Shown: piece by piece, positions 1 through 7,496 of the stretch
Numbering within the stretch: the stretch's first letter is position 1
How the letters are laid out: the number at the start of each line of letters is the position of its first letter
Assembly (NCBI RefSeq): GCF_000165675.1
Contig: NZ_AEIZ01000009.1
Span: forward strand, 1-39,748
Source of the DNA: Leuconostoc fallax KCTC 3537
GTDB taxonomy: Bacteria > Bacillota > Bacilli > Lactobacillales > Lactobacillaceae
Reading direction: 5' to 3'
Length of the DNA: 39,748 bases
Program-made: the position numbers and the translations under genes
Notes under the pieces: generated by a model
What the model saw: only the letters and a program-made list of their open reading frames with translations
What the model was told of the DNA's origin: nothing
The model's database searches: none

Positions 1-45
1 AATATGCTTGCTTTTTGTTATTTATTTCTAATAATACAGCTATAA

Positions 46-333
46 TTAAAATTCTGTATTAATAAAGAAAGCCATAAATTGTTCGGCTGGAACCTTAACA
101 AATGAATCATCATCTAGTGTCACGATATAAACATCATTAGAAGCAGCTTCCGTGTTTGTGATATCTAACTGACCGTTTGCTTGGATACCACCCATAAAAC
201 TGATATTAATAATTTTTGATGTAATACCATTAAATGCTTCAGGTAATACACCGCCAACTTCAAAAGTGTAATTAGACTGAAACTTCTCATTATTATTCAC
301 ACTAATCAACTTTTTTATCACACTGCCACGCAT
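46..333 (-). CDS. Hypothetical protein, 95 aa
   Basis: I do not recognise this protein. The ATG at 333 has AAAGAGG six bases upstream, so the start is well supported. The sequence is of mixed polarity with no signal peptide or membrane segment; alternating hydrophobic residues suggest a small beta-rich soluble domain. It is divergent from the next gene, with a 185-base shared upstream region. The gene ends close to the window edge, so its downstream neighbour is not visible. Confidence 0.55.
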   Translation of the reverse strand: MRGSVIKKLISVNNNEKFQSNYTFEVGGVLPEAFNGITSKIINISFMGGIQANGQLDITNTEAASNDVYIVTLDDDSFVKVPAEQFMAFFINTEF

Positions 334-527
334 TCCATACCTCTTTCAATTTTTATTTCTTTTATTATACAGCTAACCGTTATGTAATGCTAATTTTAGC
401 GACTTTATCATTGCCATTATATTTATCATCAAGAATTAGTCGTCTATCCGACAAGATATAGCAATTAATGTTAAGATAAAGGTGAAACGTTGTTACCATT
501 GCGTTAACTTAAAAGGAGTTGATTATT

Positions 528-893
528 ATGGATATTGCTACAACAAATAAAATATTATCGTTCGTACGCCCAGTCAATGTTATTGTTTCAGAGACAGAAC
601 CTGAAGGTCTTTCTCATCTTGCTTATGTTGATAAGTATCAGTTTACTGATGAAAATTTTGATACAAATAGCGAGTCTTTCCGAAATATTCCATTTAATTA
701 TACTGGCGAAGGCGTTGCTCCAGAGGAAGTCATTATATGTAAAGTAGATTCACCATTAGATACACTACTCAAGACATTGGCACTTGTTGATATCACAGAT
801 ATTTATCAGCCCGCTCACCTTTCCGTTGACGGACTACGCGTTTATCGTAATCCAGATGCCTCATCATTGGGATTCAGTTTCAAAGATTTTTAA
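528..893 (+). CDS. Hypothetical acidic protein, 121 aa
   Basis: Unrecognised soluble protein, rich in Asp and Glu, without membrane segments or known motifs. The frame is open from a TTG at 519, but that codon directly touches the SD (AAAAGGAG, 511-518). The ATG at 528, nine bases after the SD, is the natural start. A 52-residue membrane peptide follows 28 bases downstream with its own SD, so the two probably form one transcript ending at the hairpin near 1080-1110. No function can be inferred. Confidence 0.6.
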   Translation: MDIATTNKILSFVRPVNVIVSETEPEGLSHLAYVDKYQFTDENFDTNSESFRNIPFNYTGEGVAPEEVIICKVDSPLDTLLKTLALVDITDIYQPAHLSVDGLRVYRNPDASSLGFSFKDF

Positions 894-921
894 ATAAAAT
901 TAATTTAGGAGTAATTGCTTT

Positions 922-1080
922 ATGCAAAAGAAGGATCTCATTATCTCATGTATTGCTATTGTGCTTTTATTCGCATCCCTTGTTAGTTGGGTTTTGAAGA
1001 ATACAGAATTAGCAATTATTACGAGTAATCTAGGATTAGCACTCCTAGCTATTTCCTACCTTTGGTTACATAAACAGTAA
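922..1080 (+). CDS. Small two-helix membrane protein, 52 aa
   Basis: A 52-residue peptide starting MQKKDLII at an ATG ten bases after TTAGGAG. It contains two hydrophobic stretches (about residues 7-23 and 30-45) joined by a short polar turn, WVLKNTEL, and ends WLHKQ. This is a typical small two-TM membrane protein. It lies directly behind the 121-aa gene and immediately before a terminator. The function is unknown. Confidence 0.55.
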   Translation: MQKKDLIISCIAIVLLFASLVSWVLKNTELAIITSNLGLALLAISYLWLHKQ

Positions 1081-1110
1081 AAAAGGACTTAATCCGTTTA
1101 AGCCCTTTTT
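1077..1110. terminator. Bidirectional Rho-independent terminator
   Basis: AAAAAGG-CTTAA pairs with TTAAG-CCTTTTT around a TCCG loop, flanked by A and T runs on both sides. It serves the rightward small-protein unit and the leftward alpha-glucosidase gene, whose stop codon is at 1112. Pairing is better on the minus strand, where the one mismatch becomes a G-U pair. Confidence 0.75.
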
Positions 1111-1111
1111 G

Positions 1112-2785
1112 TTATTGGTGCATCACAATCGCTTGATAAGGTGCTAATGATATTTGATACTCCACTGACGCTATATCATCACCATTATTCAATATTACTC
1201 GACCATCTGGCATTGGACATGTCTGTATTGTATCACTTAGGTTGACAATGATTGATATCGCATGGTTATTAAATGTATGTTGATAGCCAATAACATCATC
1301 AGGCAAGTTATGAATTACAGTGAATTTGCCATACATTAGTATATCTGAAAATTGTGGATTTTGCTTAATACGAGCCAGATGACGATAAAAATTCAATACC
1401 GATTGAGGGTCCGATTGTTCTGCTGCAACATTAATACCCGCTCTGTCATTACCCAAAGCTAACCAAGGTTTAACTTCTGAAAAGCCAGCATTTTTCGAAT
1501 CATCCCATTGCATAGGTGTTCGCGCATTATCACGTGATTTTGCGTTAACCAGTCGCATGGCTTCAGCTTCACTATAGCCATTTTGTAAAGCCATATGATA
1601 ATTATTCAATGATGAAACATCATTGAACTCGTTAACATGATCTCGATGGAAGTTTTTCATACCCAATTCTTGGCCTTGATAAATAAAAGGGACGCCGGGT
1701 AGAAAATAATACATCATCGCCAAGGCCTTAGCCGCCATTGGCGTTTGATTCTCCTTAGGTCTAATCAGTTTCGATAATACACGTGGCTGATCATGATTCT
1801 CTAACACATTGGCAGCCCAGCCATTAGCATTTTTTATAGCATGCTGACTACTAAATAACGCCTTTTTCAAATCATTGATCGTCCAATTTGTAGTACCACG
1901 ATACCATTCATTCACATCCTTCATTTCAATATTTAAATAACTAAAATCAAAAATCATTGAAAAATAACCATTTGGGCCGATGAATTTCGGCAAGTCTTGA
2001 TCTGGAACGCCGTATGCCTCACCAATGGTGACAGCATCATATTTATCAAAAGTATTTGCTTTTAATTCTTCCAAAAAGAATGCTAATCCAGGTCGATTTT
2101 GACTTTTTTCAATCACACTCACTCGACCATCTTCTCCATCGGCTGGTAAGCTTGCCCAATCTAGATCCTTCTTCAAATGAGTAATCGCATCAACACGATA
2201 ACCAGCGATGCCTTTATCAAGCCACCAATTAATCATGTCATAAATTGCATGGCGTAATTCAGGATTTTCCCAATTCAAATCGGGTTGTTGTGCCGCAAAA
2301 GTGTGAAAATAATAAGTATTCGCTTCACCTGGCACTTTCGTCCAAGTAGAACCACCGAAAATAGCACGCCAATTATTCGGTACTTGCCCATCTGGTGTCG
2401 TCTTGAAAATATAATAATTACGATATGGACTATCTGGATTTGCAAGCGCTTCTTGGAACCAAGGGTGTTGATCAGATGTATGATTAACAACTAAGTCCAT
2501 AATAATACGAATATTTCTCTTTTTAGCCTCTTGAACTAGTTCATCAAAATCTTGCATTGTCCCAAATTTAGGATCAATGGCTTGATAATTCGAAATGTCA
2601 TATCCCATATCTACCATTGGTGATTGATAGATTGGCGAAATCCATAACATCGTCACCCCAAGAGATTGAATATAGTCCAGGCGTCGAATAATACCACGTA
2701 AATCACCGATACCATCGGCATTCGTATCCTGAAAGGATCTTGGATATATTTGATATGCTACTGCATTGTGCCACCACTTTGTCAT
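1112..2785 (-). CDS. GH13 subfamily 31-type alpha-glucosidase
   Basis: Cytoplasmic glycoside hydrolase of the oligo-1,6-glucosidase/alpha-glucosidase group (about 557 aa, the usual length), with no signal peptide. It would release glucose from the non-reducing end of short alpha-glucosides. Conserved GH13 regions are visible: DLVVNH (region I), GYRVDA with the nucleophile D199, the acid/base E256 in TIGEAYG, and ENHDQP with D332. The residue after the nucleophile is Ala200. In this subfamily Val there goes with alpha-1,6 specificity and Ala/Thr with alpha-1,4, so maltose-type substrates are favoured (inference). The frame is open to an ATG at 2803, but that ATG overlaps the GGAG ribosome site. 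The ATG at 2785 (or the GTG just before it) gives the family N-terminus MTKWWHNAVAYQIYP. It is a single gene ending at a bidirectional terminator. Confidence 0.9.
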   Translation of the reverse strand: MTKWWHNAVAYQIYPRSFQDTNADGIGDLRGIIRRLDYIQSLGVTMLWISPIYQSPMVDMGYDISNYQAIDPKFGTMQDFDELVQEAKKRNIRIIMDLVVNHTSDQHPWFQEALANPDSPYRNYYIFKTTPDGQVPNNWRAIFGGSTWTKVPGEANTYYFHTFAAQQPDLNWENPELRHAIYDMINWWLDKGIAGYRVDAITHLKKDLDWASLPADGEDGRVSVIEKSQNRPGLAFFLEELKANTFDKYDAVTIGEAYGVPDQDLPKFIGPNGYFSMIFDFSYLNIEMKDVNEWYRGTTNWTINDLKKALFSSQHAIKNANGWAANVLENHDQPRVLSKLIRPKENQTPMAAKALAMMYYFLPGVPFIYQGQELGMKNFHRDHVNEFNDVSSLNNYHMALQNGYSEAEAMRLVNAKSRDNARTPMQWDDSKNAGFSEVKPWLALGNDRAGINVAAEQSDPQSVLNFYRHLARIKQNPQFSDILMYGKFTVIHNLPDDVIGYQHTFNNHAISIIVNLSDTIQTCPMPDGRVILNNGDDIASVEYQISLAPYQAIVMHQ

Positions 2786-2875
2786 CACAATCGTACACTC
2801 CATTTCATTAATTATTCTTTATACTGCCGATTTTACCACGTATCGCTCAATTAATGAATGCGCTTACATAGTTTG

Positions 2876-2904
2876 TTGAAAAATATGTCATATCGCTATA
2901 CTAT
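2876..2904 (+). promoter_or_regulatory. Sigma-A-type promoter of the CorA-family gene
   Basis: TTGAAA (2876-2881), a 17-base spacer, then TACTAT (2899-2904); TATACT at 2897 is an alternative -10. The promoter lies inside the longer open frame that begins at 2858. This argues for the downstream ATG at 2924 as the real start and implies a very short leader. Confidence 0.6.
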
Positions 2905-2923
2905 ATTAGCAAAAGGGAAAATC

Positions 2924-3829
2924 ATGATTAAACACTATCAAAGCGTACAATTTAATATAGCCTTGATTGAAGACTGTACCCCAGAAGATCGTCATATTTT
3001 ACAAGAAAAGTTCGATATTAATCAATATGTTTTTGATTATATTGACGATGAGTATGAATTGTCTCGTGCTGAATTAATGGGTAATGAGGCACAAGCACTG
3101 TTCGTTATGCGCTTTCCTACAAATGATCCGTTCACAGCTCAGCCGCTTACTATTCTTTTAGATCATCATCAGTTATTTCTATTTGTTTTCCATCATATGG
3201 ATACCCTGACACAATATATTAAAAATACAATCCGCGACTACAACGATAATAGTATTAATTTCATTCTAAAATTAATTTTTCATATTTCAGCTGAATATAT
3301 TAAACTATGTACCTCCCTAAGCCAGAATATCAAACAAATTGAACAAACAACGAATCGTTTGACACAGCATTCTAATATTGAAAATTTCCAACGTATCATT
3401 CTCATTGATCGTCAAATTTTAGGTATTAAGACAGATATTCTGGATAACTTAAGATGTGTTACCGATATTAAAGAAGCCGAACCCGATGATATACGGACAT
3501 TACCGTCAGTTGACCGTCAATTACTACATAGAACACATATCGAAACACAACAAGCCAGTCGAATGGTAAGAATACTAAATGAAAGAACAACGCAATTACG
3601 AGAGGTATATGATCATCTACTGGCTAATCGTTTAAATAATATTATGCGATTCTTGACAGTCTGGTCATTACTATTTTCTATTCCAAATATTATTAGTAGT
3701 TTTTATGGCATGAATATTCATTTACCCTTTGCTCATTTTCGTTATATTTGGGTTATATTGTTCTTGATTCCGGTGATCGTTATCTGGATTGGTTATACTT
3801 ACTTAAAGCACAATTACACAACAAAATAA
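2924..3829 (+). CDS. CorA-family divalent-cation transporter
   Basis: A 301-residue CorA/MIT-superfamily protein for Mg2+ or a related divalent cation. It has a large cytoplasmic alpha/beta and long-helix domain (about 1-240), then two C-terminal membrane helices (about 244-262 and 274-292). The signature GMN (262-264) lies at the end of the first helix, in YGMNIHLPF. The periplasmic loop is short, as is usual for this family. The start at 2924 has AAAGGG nearby and a promoter just upstream; an upstream in-frame ATG at 2858 would add 22 atypical residues and lies ahead of the promoter. The gene converges on the universal stress protein gene through a shared terminator. Family assignment is firm; the ion is not determined by the sequence. 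Confidence 0.88.
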   Translation: MIKHYQSVQFNIALIEDCTPEDRHILQEKFDINQYVFDYIDDEYELSRAELMGNEAQALFVMRFPTNDPFTAQPLTILLDHHQLFLFVFHHMDTLTQYIKNTIRDYNDNSINFILKLIFHISAEYIKLCTSLSQNIKQIEQTTNRLTQHSNIENFQRIILIDRQILGIKTDILDNLRCVTDIKEAEPDDIRTLPSVDRQLLHRTHIETQQASRMVRILNERTTQLREVYDHLLANRLNNIMRFLTVWSLLFSIPNIISSFYGMNIHLPFAHFRYIWVILFLIPVIVIWIGYTYLKHNYTTK

Positions 3830-3836
3830 TGATAAT

Positions 3837-3875
3837 AAAAAAGCGTCTGGTCTCATCAAACCCGAGCGCTTTTTT
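3837..3875. terminator. Bidirectional terminator between corA-like and usp genes
   Basis: An A-run followed by AAAGCG pairs with CGCTTT and a T-run. The upper stem is imperfect, with G-U pairs and one mismatch, and the loop is TCTCATCAAAC. It sits between two convergent genes. Confidence 0.75.
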
Positions 3876-3887
3876 ATATGTGTTGTG

Positions 3888-4319
3888 TTACTCGACTAGC
3901 AAAACATTTGTCTGAGCATTTTCAGATACATAACGTGCTGTTGATCCTAGGAATATACGTGAAATTTTATTAGTACCCGTCTTACCCATTACGAGTAAAT
4001 CTGGTTTTAATGATGCCACCATTTTCTCGGCAATCACAATACGCGGGTCTCCTTTTTCTAAATATACATCACACGGTACCTGAGCATCAGTGATAATTTG
4101 CTGCGCAAAATTCAAATTCTCTTGTACAGCTGTCGTCAGACTTTCAATGATGGGTCCATCAAAGCTAGCCGCCATACTATAAGGCGACATTTGACTATAA
4201 TTAACTACAGATACCACTGAAATTTTGGCTTCAAACTTTTTGGCCAATACAATAGCATATTGAATGGCTCGTTTAGATGTTTCGCTTCCATCAGTAGTCA
4301 ATAATATTGATGTAATCAT
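3888..4319 (-). CDS. Universal stress protein UspA family
   Basis: A 143-residue single-domain Usp. The ATP-binding signature G-x2-G-x9-G-S is intact (G112, G115, G125, S126, in MGKTGTNKISRIFLGS), so it belongs to the nucleotide-binding subgroup. The N-terminal strand, ILLTTDGSETS, is also typical. The chosen ATG at 4319 follows AAGGAAGG by six bases; an in-frame ATG 27 bases upstream lacks an SD. It is a monocistronic gene in a cluster of stress and ion-homeostasis genes. The cellular role of Usp proteins is general stress survival; the specific ligand role here is inferred from the motif. Confidence 0.9.
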   Translation of the reverse strand: MITSILLTTDGSETSKRAIQYAIVLAKKFEAKISVVSVVNYSQMSPYSMAASFDGPIIESLTTAVQENLNFAQQIITDAQVPCDVYLEKGDPRIVIAEKMVASLKPDLLVMGKTGTNKISRIFLGSTARYVSENAQTNVLLVE

Positions 4320-4446
4320 AAGATATCCTTCCTTGCTATTAGTCACTATCCTCTTGATAATTCTAATTCTACTCTAATTATCTATTTGAATACACTGATA
4401 TGTTCCGAAATAGTACCTTGATTTCATTTATTCGTTAACACATAAA

Positions 4447-4542
4447 CTACTTATCGTCGTTTTTATGTGCGCCACGATTGAATAATAAAATAAATATCAC
4501 TAATATTAAATAAATAGCAATCCCCAATAACCATTTCATCAT
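4447..4542 (-). CDS. Small single-TM membrane peptide, 31 aa
   Basis: The ORF begins MMKWLLGIAIYLILVI and has one 18-20 residue hydrophobic helix followed by a polar, charged tail, NRGAHKNDDK. An AGGGGG SD lies five to six bases before the first ATG, which is strong evidence of translation for so short an ORF. It follows another small hydrophobic ORF (4613-4690) on the same strand, and both may share the promoter at about 4715. The function is unknown. Confidence 0.5.
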   Translation of the reverse strand: MMKWLLGIAIYLILVIFILLFNRGAHKNDDK

Positions 4543-4612
4543 CGTTTCCCCCTTGAAAATTTAATGAATCGACCACACTACTTGAATGTGTTAGCTTAAC
4601 ACTTTTTGCTGT

Positions 4613-4690
4613 TCAATTTTCAGTCAAATCCATTGGTTCAATCAACATAAATAGCACATTAAAAAGTATGCTGTGCACCAACACAAACAT
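4613..4690 (-). CDS. Candidate 25-aa hydrophobic peptide
   Basis: Starts MFVLVHSILFNVLFMLIEP, with AGGGG four to five bases upstream and an extended -10 (TGT TATAAT, minus strand, at about 4715-4723) some 25 bases further up. It is hydrophobic with an acidic tail. It may be a tiny membrane peptide or a leader ORF for the 31-aa peptide downstream. The evidence is only SD, promoter and hydrophobicity, so confidence is low. Confidence 0.3.
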   Translation of the reverse strand: MFVLVHSILFNVLFMLIEPMDLTEN

Positions 4691-4714
4691 AAATCCCCTC
4701 ACCTACATTTTGTC

Positions 4715-4723
4715 ATTATAACA
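4715..4723 (-). promoter_or_regulatory. Extended -10 promoter of the small-peptide unit
   Basis: Minus-strand TGTTATAAT, an extended -10 with consensus hexamer. No good -35 is visible. It would start transcription about eight bases before the SD region of the 25-aa ORF. Confidence 0.4.
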
Positions 4724-4913
4724 TTGAATCAAGATTAATCATTATATCTAAATACGTTAAAATTATCTAAAGTATAAAATATTACGCCCATACTTTAAAT
4801 CCTAGATGGCCGATCAAAGATGGGCACTAGGCCTGATCCAATATCCCCTCAAAAATTAGTTGCGGATTCTTAAGTCGATTTTTATACCTTGAGCAATTTA
4901 TTTTAAAAGTTAA
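4724..4913. other. Intergenic DNA without identified gene
   Basis: No credible ORF. A short minus-strand reading (GDIGSGLVPIFDRPSRI then stop, ending near 4800) looks protein-like and could be the tail of a lost gene, but there is too little to identify it. A 5-bp inverted repeat (CCTAG/CTAGG) flanks part of it. Confidence 0.4.
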
Positions 4914-4959
4914 TTGACAGATGTTACACTTACTTTATTCAAGTGATCAATCATTTGAA
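4914..4959 (+). promoter_or_regulatory. Promoter with overlapping palindromic operator
   Basis: A consensus -35 TTGACA (4914-4919) is followed by a weak -10 near 4936-4941 (TATTCA). Overlapping the -10 is a near-perfect 22-base palindrome at 4938-4959, TTCAAGTGAT-CA-ATCATTTGAA, whose arms differ at one position. This is the size and placement of a repressor operator. It lies directly before the hairpin RNA candidate. An RNA hairpin role is the alternative. Confidence 0.4.
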
Positions 4960-5037
4960 TAACCGAGTTGAAGGTAATCACGCGCATAGCTGCACTCCTT
5001 AAATCCATCGTGGTTATTTTTCACCCGGTTTTTTATT
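4949..5037 (+). ncRNA. Candidate small RNA: 22-bp hairpin with CUCCUU loop
   Basis: Arms 4961-4982 and 5009-5030 pair along their whole length with two or three mismatches or bulges and some G-U pairs. The arms begin AACCG and end CGGTT, and TTTTTTATT follows directly, so the element resembles an intrinsically terminated RNA of roughly 75-90 nt. The 26-nt apical loop carries CTCCTT (4995-5000), complementary to a Shine-Dalgarno sequence. No ORF fits. It could instead be just the terminator of an unseen transcript, but the stem and loop are larger than any other terminator in this window. Confidence 0.4.
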
Positions 5038-5079
5038 GTAATTAATTTGTTCTGAAATTCAAATTATTAATACCTATTT

Positions 5080-5111
5080 AAAAACACCCACAATTTAGCC
5101 GGTGCTTTTTT
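5080..5111 (+). terminator. Weak terminator-like hairpin
   Basis: AAAACACC pairs with GGTG and a T-run (GGTGCTTTTTT) around a 13-base loop. The stem has only four G-C/A-T pairs plus the A/T extension. It lies between the hairpin RNA candidate and the ion-channel gene and would separate their transcription. Confidence 0.35.
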
Positions 5112-5192
5112 AATTAACATAATTACTAAACTAATCACTATCTTAAGTTTTCCCTTTAATTTTATAATTAGAAATTATGGTTAGGCGTTCAT

Positions 5193-5200
5193 TGTATAAT
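5193..5200 (+). promoter_or_regulatory. Probable -10 of the ion-channel gene
   Basis: TGTATAAT with a consensus TATAAT (5195-5200), giving a leader of about 60 bases before the channel ATG. No convincing -35 sequence is present at the right distance. Confidence 0.4.
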
Positions 5201-5268
5201 TTAACCGGTTATTGTACATGCCACTGATTACTATCATCAAATTTTTTACAACGGGATAATTAAAAAAT

Positions 5269-5991
5269 ATGAAAAATAATATCAAAAGTATTTATTATGT
5301 GTTGGTCATCGTGCTGTCGTTATTTTCTATAACGTTAGCTGTGCTAGATATTTCAAAAATTATTAATATTAATGTGACGCCCTATATATATTTGGATCGT
5401 GGTATTTTGCTTTTTTTCTGTGTAGATTATGTTACTAGATTAATTCAATCAAATAATAAAAAACGATTTTTCAAAGAAAATATATTTGACCTATTAGCTA
5501 TTATTCCCTTTGACTCTATCTTTTACATTTTCAGAACATTTAGAGTCCTTCGCCTTATCAAGTTATTACGCTTAATTCGAATAGTAGGTTTTGCGGGTAA
5601 GATTCAAAAAGATATCAAACGCTTTTTTGGAACTAACGGCTTTATTTATCTTGTTATTAGTACAATCATTTTAATCATGATTGGTGCTGAAATATACTCA
5701 GTTGCTGAGGGAGCCAACTATGTCAATTCATTATGGTGGGCAATAGCAACCACTACTACGGTTGGTTATGGTGATATATCTCCGCATACCGAAATAGGTA
5801 GGGTAATTGCTGTCATTCTCATGATTTTGGGTATTGGTTTAATTGGAAGTGTAACCAGTACTGTCACTGCATTTTTCCTTGATGAGAAAAATAATAAAGA
5901 AAAAGAAGATTTAAAACATGAATTGCATGATATCAAAACAGAATTAAAACTGTTACGGCAAGATATAAACAAAAATAAAAACTATTTTTAA
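5269..5991 (+). CDS. Voltage-gated potassium channel homologue (6-TM)
   Basis: A 240-residue ion-transport protein with the layout of a voltage-gated K+ channel subunit. S1-S3 fall in the first 85 residues. S4 carries positive charges every third residue (R89, R92, R95, K98, R101, R104). A pore helix and the K+ selectivity filter TVGYGD (164-169) follow, then S6 (about 178-204). The C-terminal 30 residues are charged and heptad-like (KKEDLKHELHDIKTELKLL region), suggesting a tetramerising coiled coil. The membrane location is clear, and the gene stands alone behind its own -10. Six S4 charges and the intact filter argue for a functional, voltage-sensing channel; actual gating is inferred. The SD (ACGGGA) is weak. 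Confidence 0.88.
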   Translation: MKNNIKSIYYVLVIVLSLFSITLAVLDISKIININVTPYIYLDRGILLFFCVDYVTRLIQSNNKKRFFKENIFDLLAIIPFDSIFYIFRTFRVLRLIKLLRLIRIVGFAGKIQKDIKRFFGTNGFIYLVISTIILIMIGAEIYSVAEGANYVNSLWWAIATTTTVGYGDISPHTEIGRVIAVILMILGIGLIGSVTSTVTAFFLDEKNNKEKEDLKHELHDIKTELKLLRQDINKNKNYF

Positions 5992-6122
5992 TGGAAATCA
6001 TTTAAATGAACAACATTATGGACAAAATTTTCATATCTTTACCTTTTCATAAATTAGTTAAACGTTTTACAGTGCTATTCTGTAATTAACTTATCAACCG
6101 ATTAAATTAGTAGTTCCCCAAA

Positions 6123-6291
6123 ATGGATAAAAACATTCACATTAAACATTCTCAAAACAACATTATTAATGCTATCTTTCTCAGCATCTGTTGCATATTC
6201 GCCACGGGTTTCTGCAAACACAAAGCACGCAACTACAAAAAGAACAACAGCGCAACAAATTAGTATTAATAACGTGCATCATCCACGCTAA
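6123..6291 (+). pseudogene. Remnant of a small secreted-protein gene
   Basis: From about 6130 to the stop at 6289-6291 the frame reads as a signal peptide (hydrophobic run NILKTTLLMLSFSASVAY, then a VSA-N type cleavage site) followed by about 20 basic residues. No start codon lies in that frame near the beginning; the only nearby ATG (6123) is one base out of phase across an A5 run (6129-6133). No SD is present. It may be the amputated N-terminus of a secreted protein related to the nuclease that follows. An intact alternative from the ATG at 6169 also lacks an SD. Confidence 0.35.
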
Positions 6292-6308
6292 ACTGTTTGA
6301 GAGATTAA

Positions 6309-7472
6309 ATGAGAAAAATGAATAAACTATTTCGGAATGTAATAACCGTTGTTGCTACTTCTGTTATTGCAAGCAGTACATTTGCGTCTACCTTAACGGT
6401 ATCAGCTAGTAGTTATCGTGCAAAAAATGTAAGTGGTGCTGTCCAACGACCATTACAGTATCAGGATAAAAAACAGCTTGTATTGGCTAATCAAGATAAC
6501 AAAAAGCGAGCTGTTGATGCACATATTCAGCTCAGTTATTCTGAAAAGCCAACTACCAAGCGAAATGCCAAATTAGAGTTCAATCCAGTTGGGTGGCACA
6601 ACTATCGTTTTAAATATCAAAAAAGTAATGGTTCTATCAGTAAATCTTGGCTATTCAATCGAGGCCATCTTGTTGGTTATCAATTCAGTGGATTAAACGA
6701 TGAAGCTCGTAACTTGGTACCAGAAACAGCATACCTTAATACCGGTGCCCTCAAAAGCATGAATTCTGGCAATAAGAAAAGCATGCTCTACTATGAAAGC
6801 CATTTAGCCTCATGGTTAAAGTCCCATAGGACTTATCGTTTAGATTATCAAGTAACACCTTTGTACAACGCACAAGAATTATTACCTAGACAAATCCGTT
6901 TAGCTTATGTTGGTTATTCTAAAGGCGGAAAAGAAGTTGCTATTCATTTTAATTCTTCCCGTGAAGAAAAAGGTACCGATGGTGCAACTGTTGTTTACCT
7001 AAACAATGACAGTCCTAATGCAATCATTAACTATACTGATGGAACAGCTAAAAATACCCTCAATAAGAAAAAGACAATTGCAGCGGCAGAATCTGCATCA
7101 AGATCCAGTTCAGAATCCTCTAGCGCCTATAAAGAATATAGTGAAAGCTCTTCAAGATCCGCTGAATCAGAAAGTCAAAGCCGTGCATCTTCACAAGCTG
7201 TAAGTGAATCTAAAGCCATCGCTGATTCTCAATCTTCTGAAGCAAAGTCTCAGGCCCTTGCACAATCACAAGCTGCAGAAGAACAATCTAAAGCAGCAAG
7301 TCAATCATCCGTTGAATCGTCAGTCGTGACAACAGATAATAATATCAATTCAACAGATCATTATAAATGGGCAATACAAGACGGCTTTAATTGGGATAAT
7401 AGAAAAGGACATTCCACGCGAATTGCTCCTGGACAACCTCTGCCGGCTGGTTACCATTGGCAAGTACAATGA
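6309..7472 (+). CDS. Secreted DNA/RNA non-specific endonuclease with Ser-rich tail
   Basis: A 387-residue exported nuclease of the beta-beta-alpha-metal EndA/NucA type. It has a signal peptide (residues 1-33, with a likely cut after VSA). The catalytic motif is NRGHLVG (117-123), with H120 as general base in place of the more usual DRGH spelling. It continues with NTGALKSMNSGNKKSMLYYE, which carries the metal-ligand Asn region. After residue 250 comes a low-complexity Ser/Ala/Glu/Gln stretch (about 255-340) resembling wall-spanning linkers. A small Trp/Tyr-rich C-terminal cap follows (DHYKWAIQDGFNWDNR to the end) with no LPxTG. Likely roles are nutrient scavenging from extracellular DNA or DNA processing at the cell surface. 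The SD is weak (GAGAG). The gene stands alone. Confidence 0.85.
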   Translation: MRKMNKLFRNVITVVATSVIASSTFASTLTVSASSYRAKNVSGAVQRPLQYQDKKQLVLANQDNKKRAVDAHIQLSYSEKPTTKRNAKLEFNPVGWHNYRFKYQKSNGSISKSWLFNRGHLVGYQFSGLNDEARNLVPETAYLNTGALKSMNSGNKKSMLYYESHLASWLKSHRTYRLDYQVTPLYNAQELLPRQIRLAYVGYSKGGKEVAIHFNSSREEKGTDGATVVYLNNDSPNAIINYTDGTAKNTLNKKKTIAAAESASRSSSESSSAYKEYSESSSRSAESESQSRASSQAVSESKAIADSQSSEAKSQALAQSQAAEEQSKAASQSSVESSVVTTDNNINSTDHYKWAIQDGFNWDNRKGHSTRIAPGQPLPAGYHWQVQ

Positions 7473-7480
7473 TAGTTCAA

Positions 7481-7496
7481 GCACTCACTTGAGTGC
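7481..7496. repeat. Perfect 6-bp hairpin after the nuclease gene
   Basis: GCACTC-ACTT-GAGTGC, nine bases after the nuclease stop. It has no T-run, so it is not a standard terminator; it may stabilise the mRNA 3' end. Nothing else is identified between it and 7704. Confidence 0.35.

Noticed and set aside
4795-4855. Possible transposase tail reading GDIGSGLVPIFDRPSRI
   Set aside because: Too short, no inverted repeats or target duplication; cannot be assigned to an insertion sequence.
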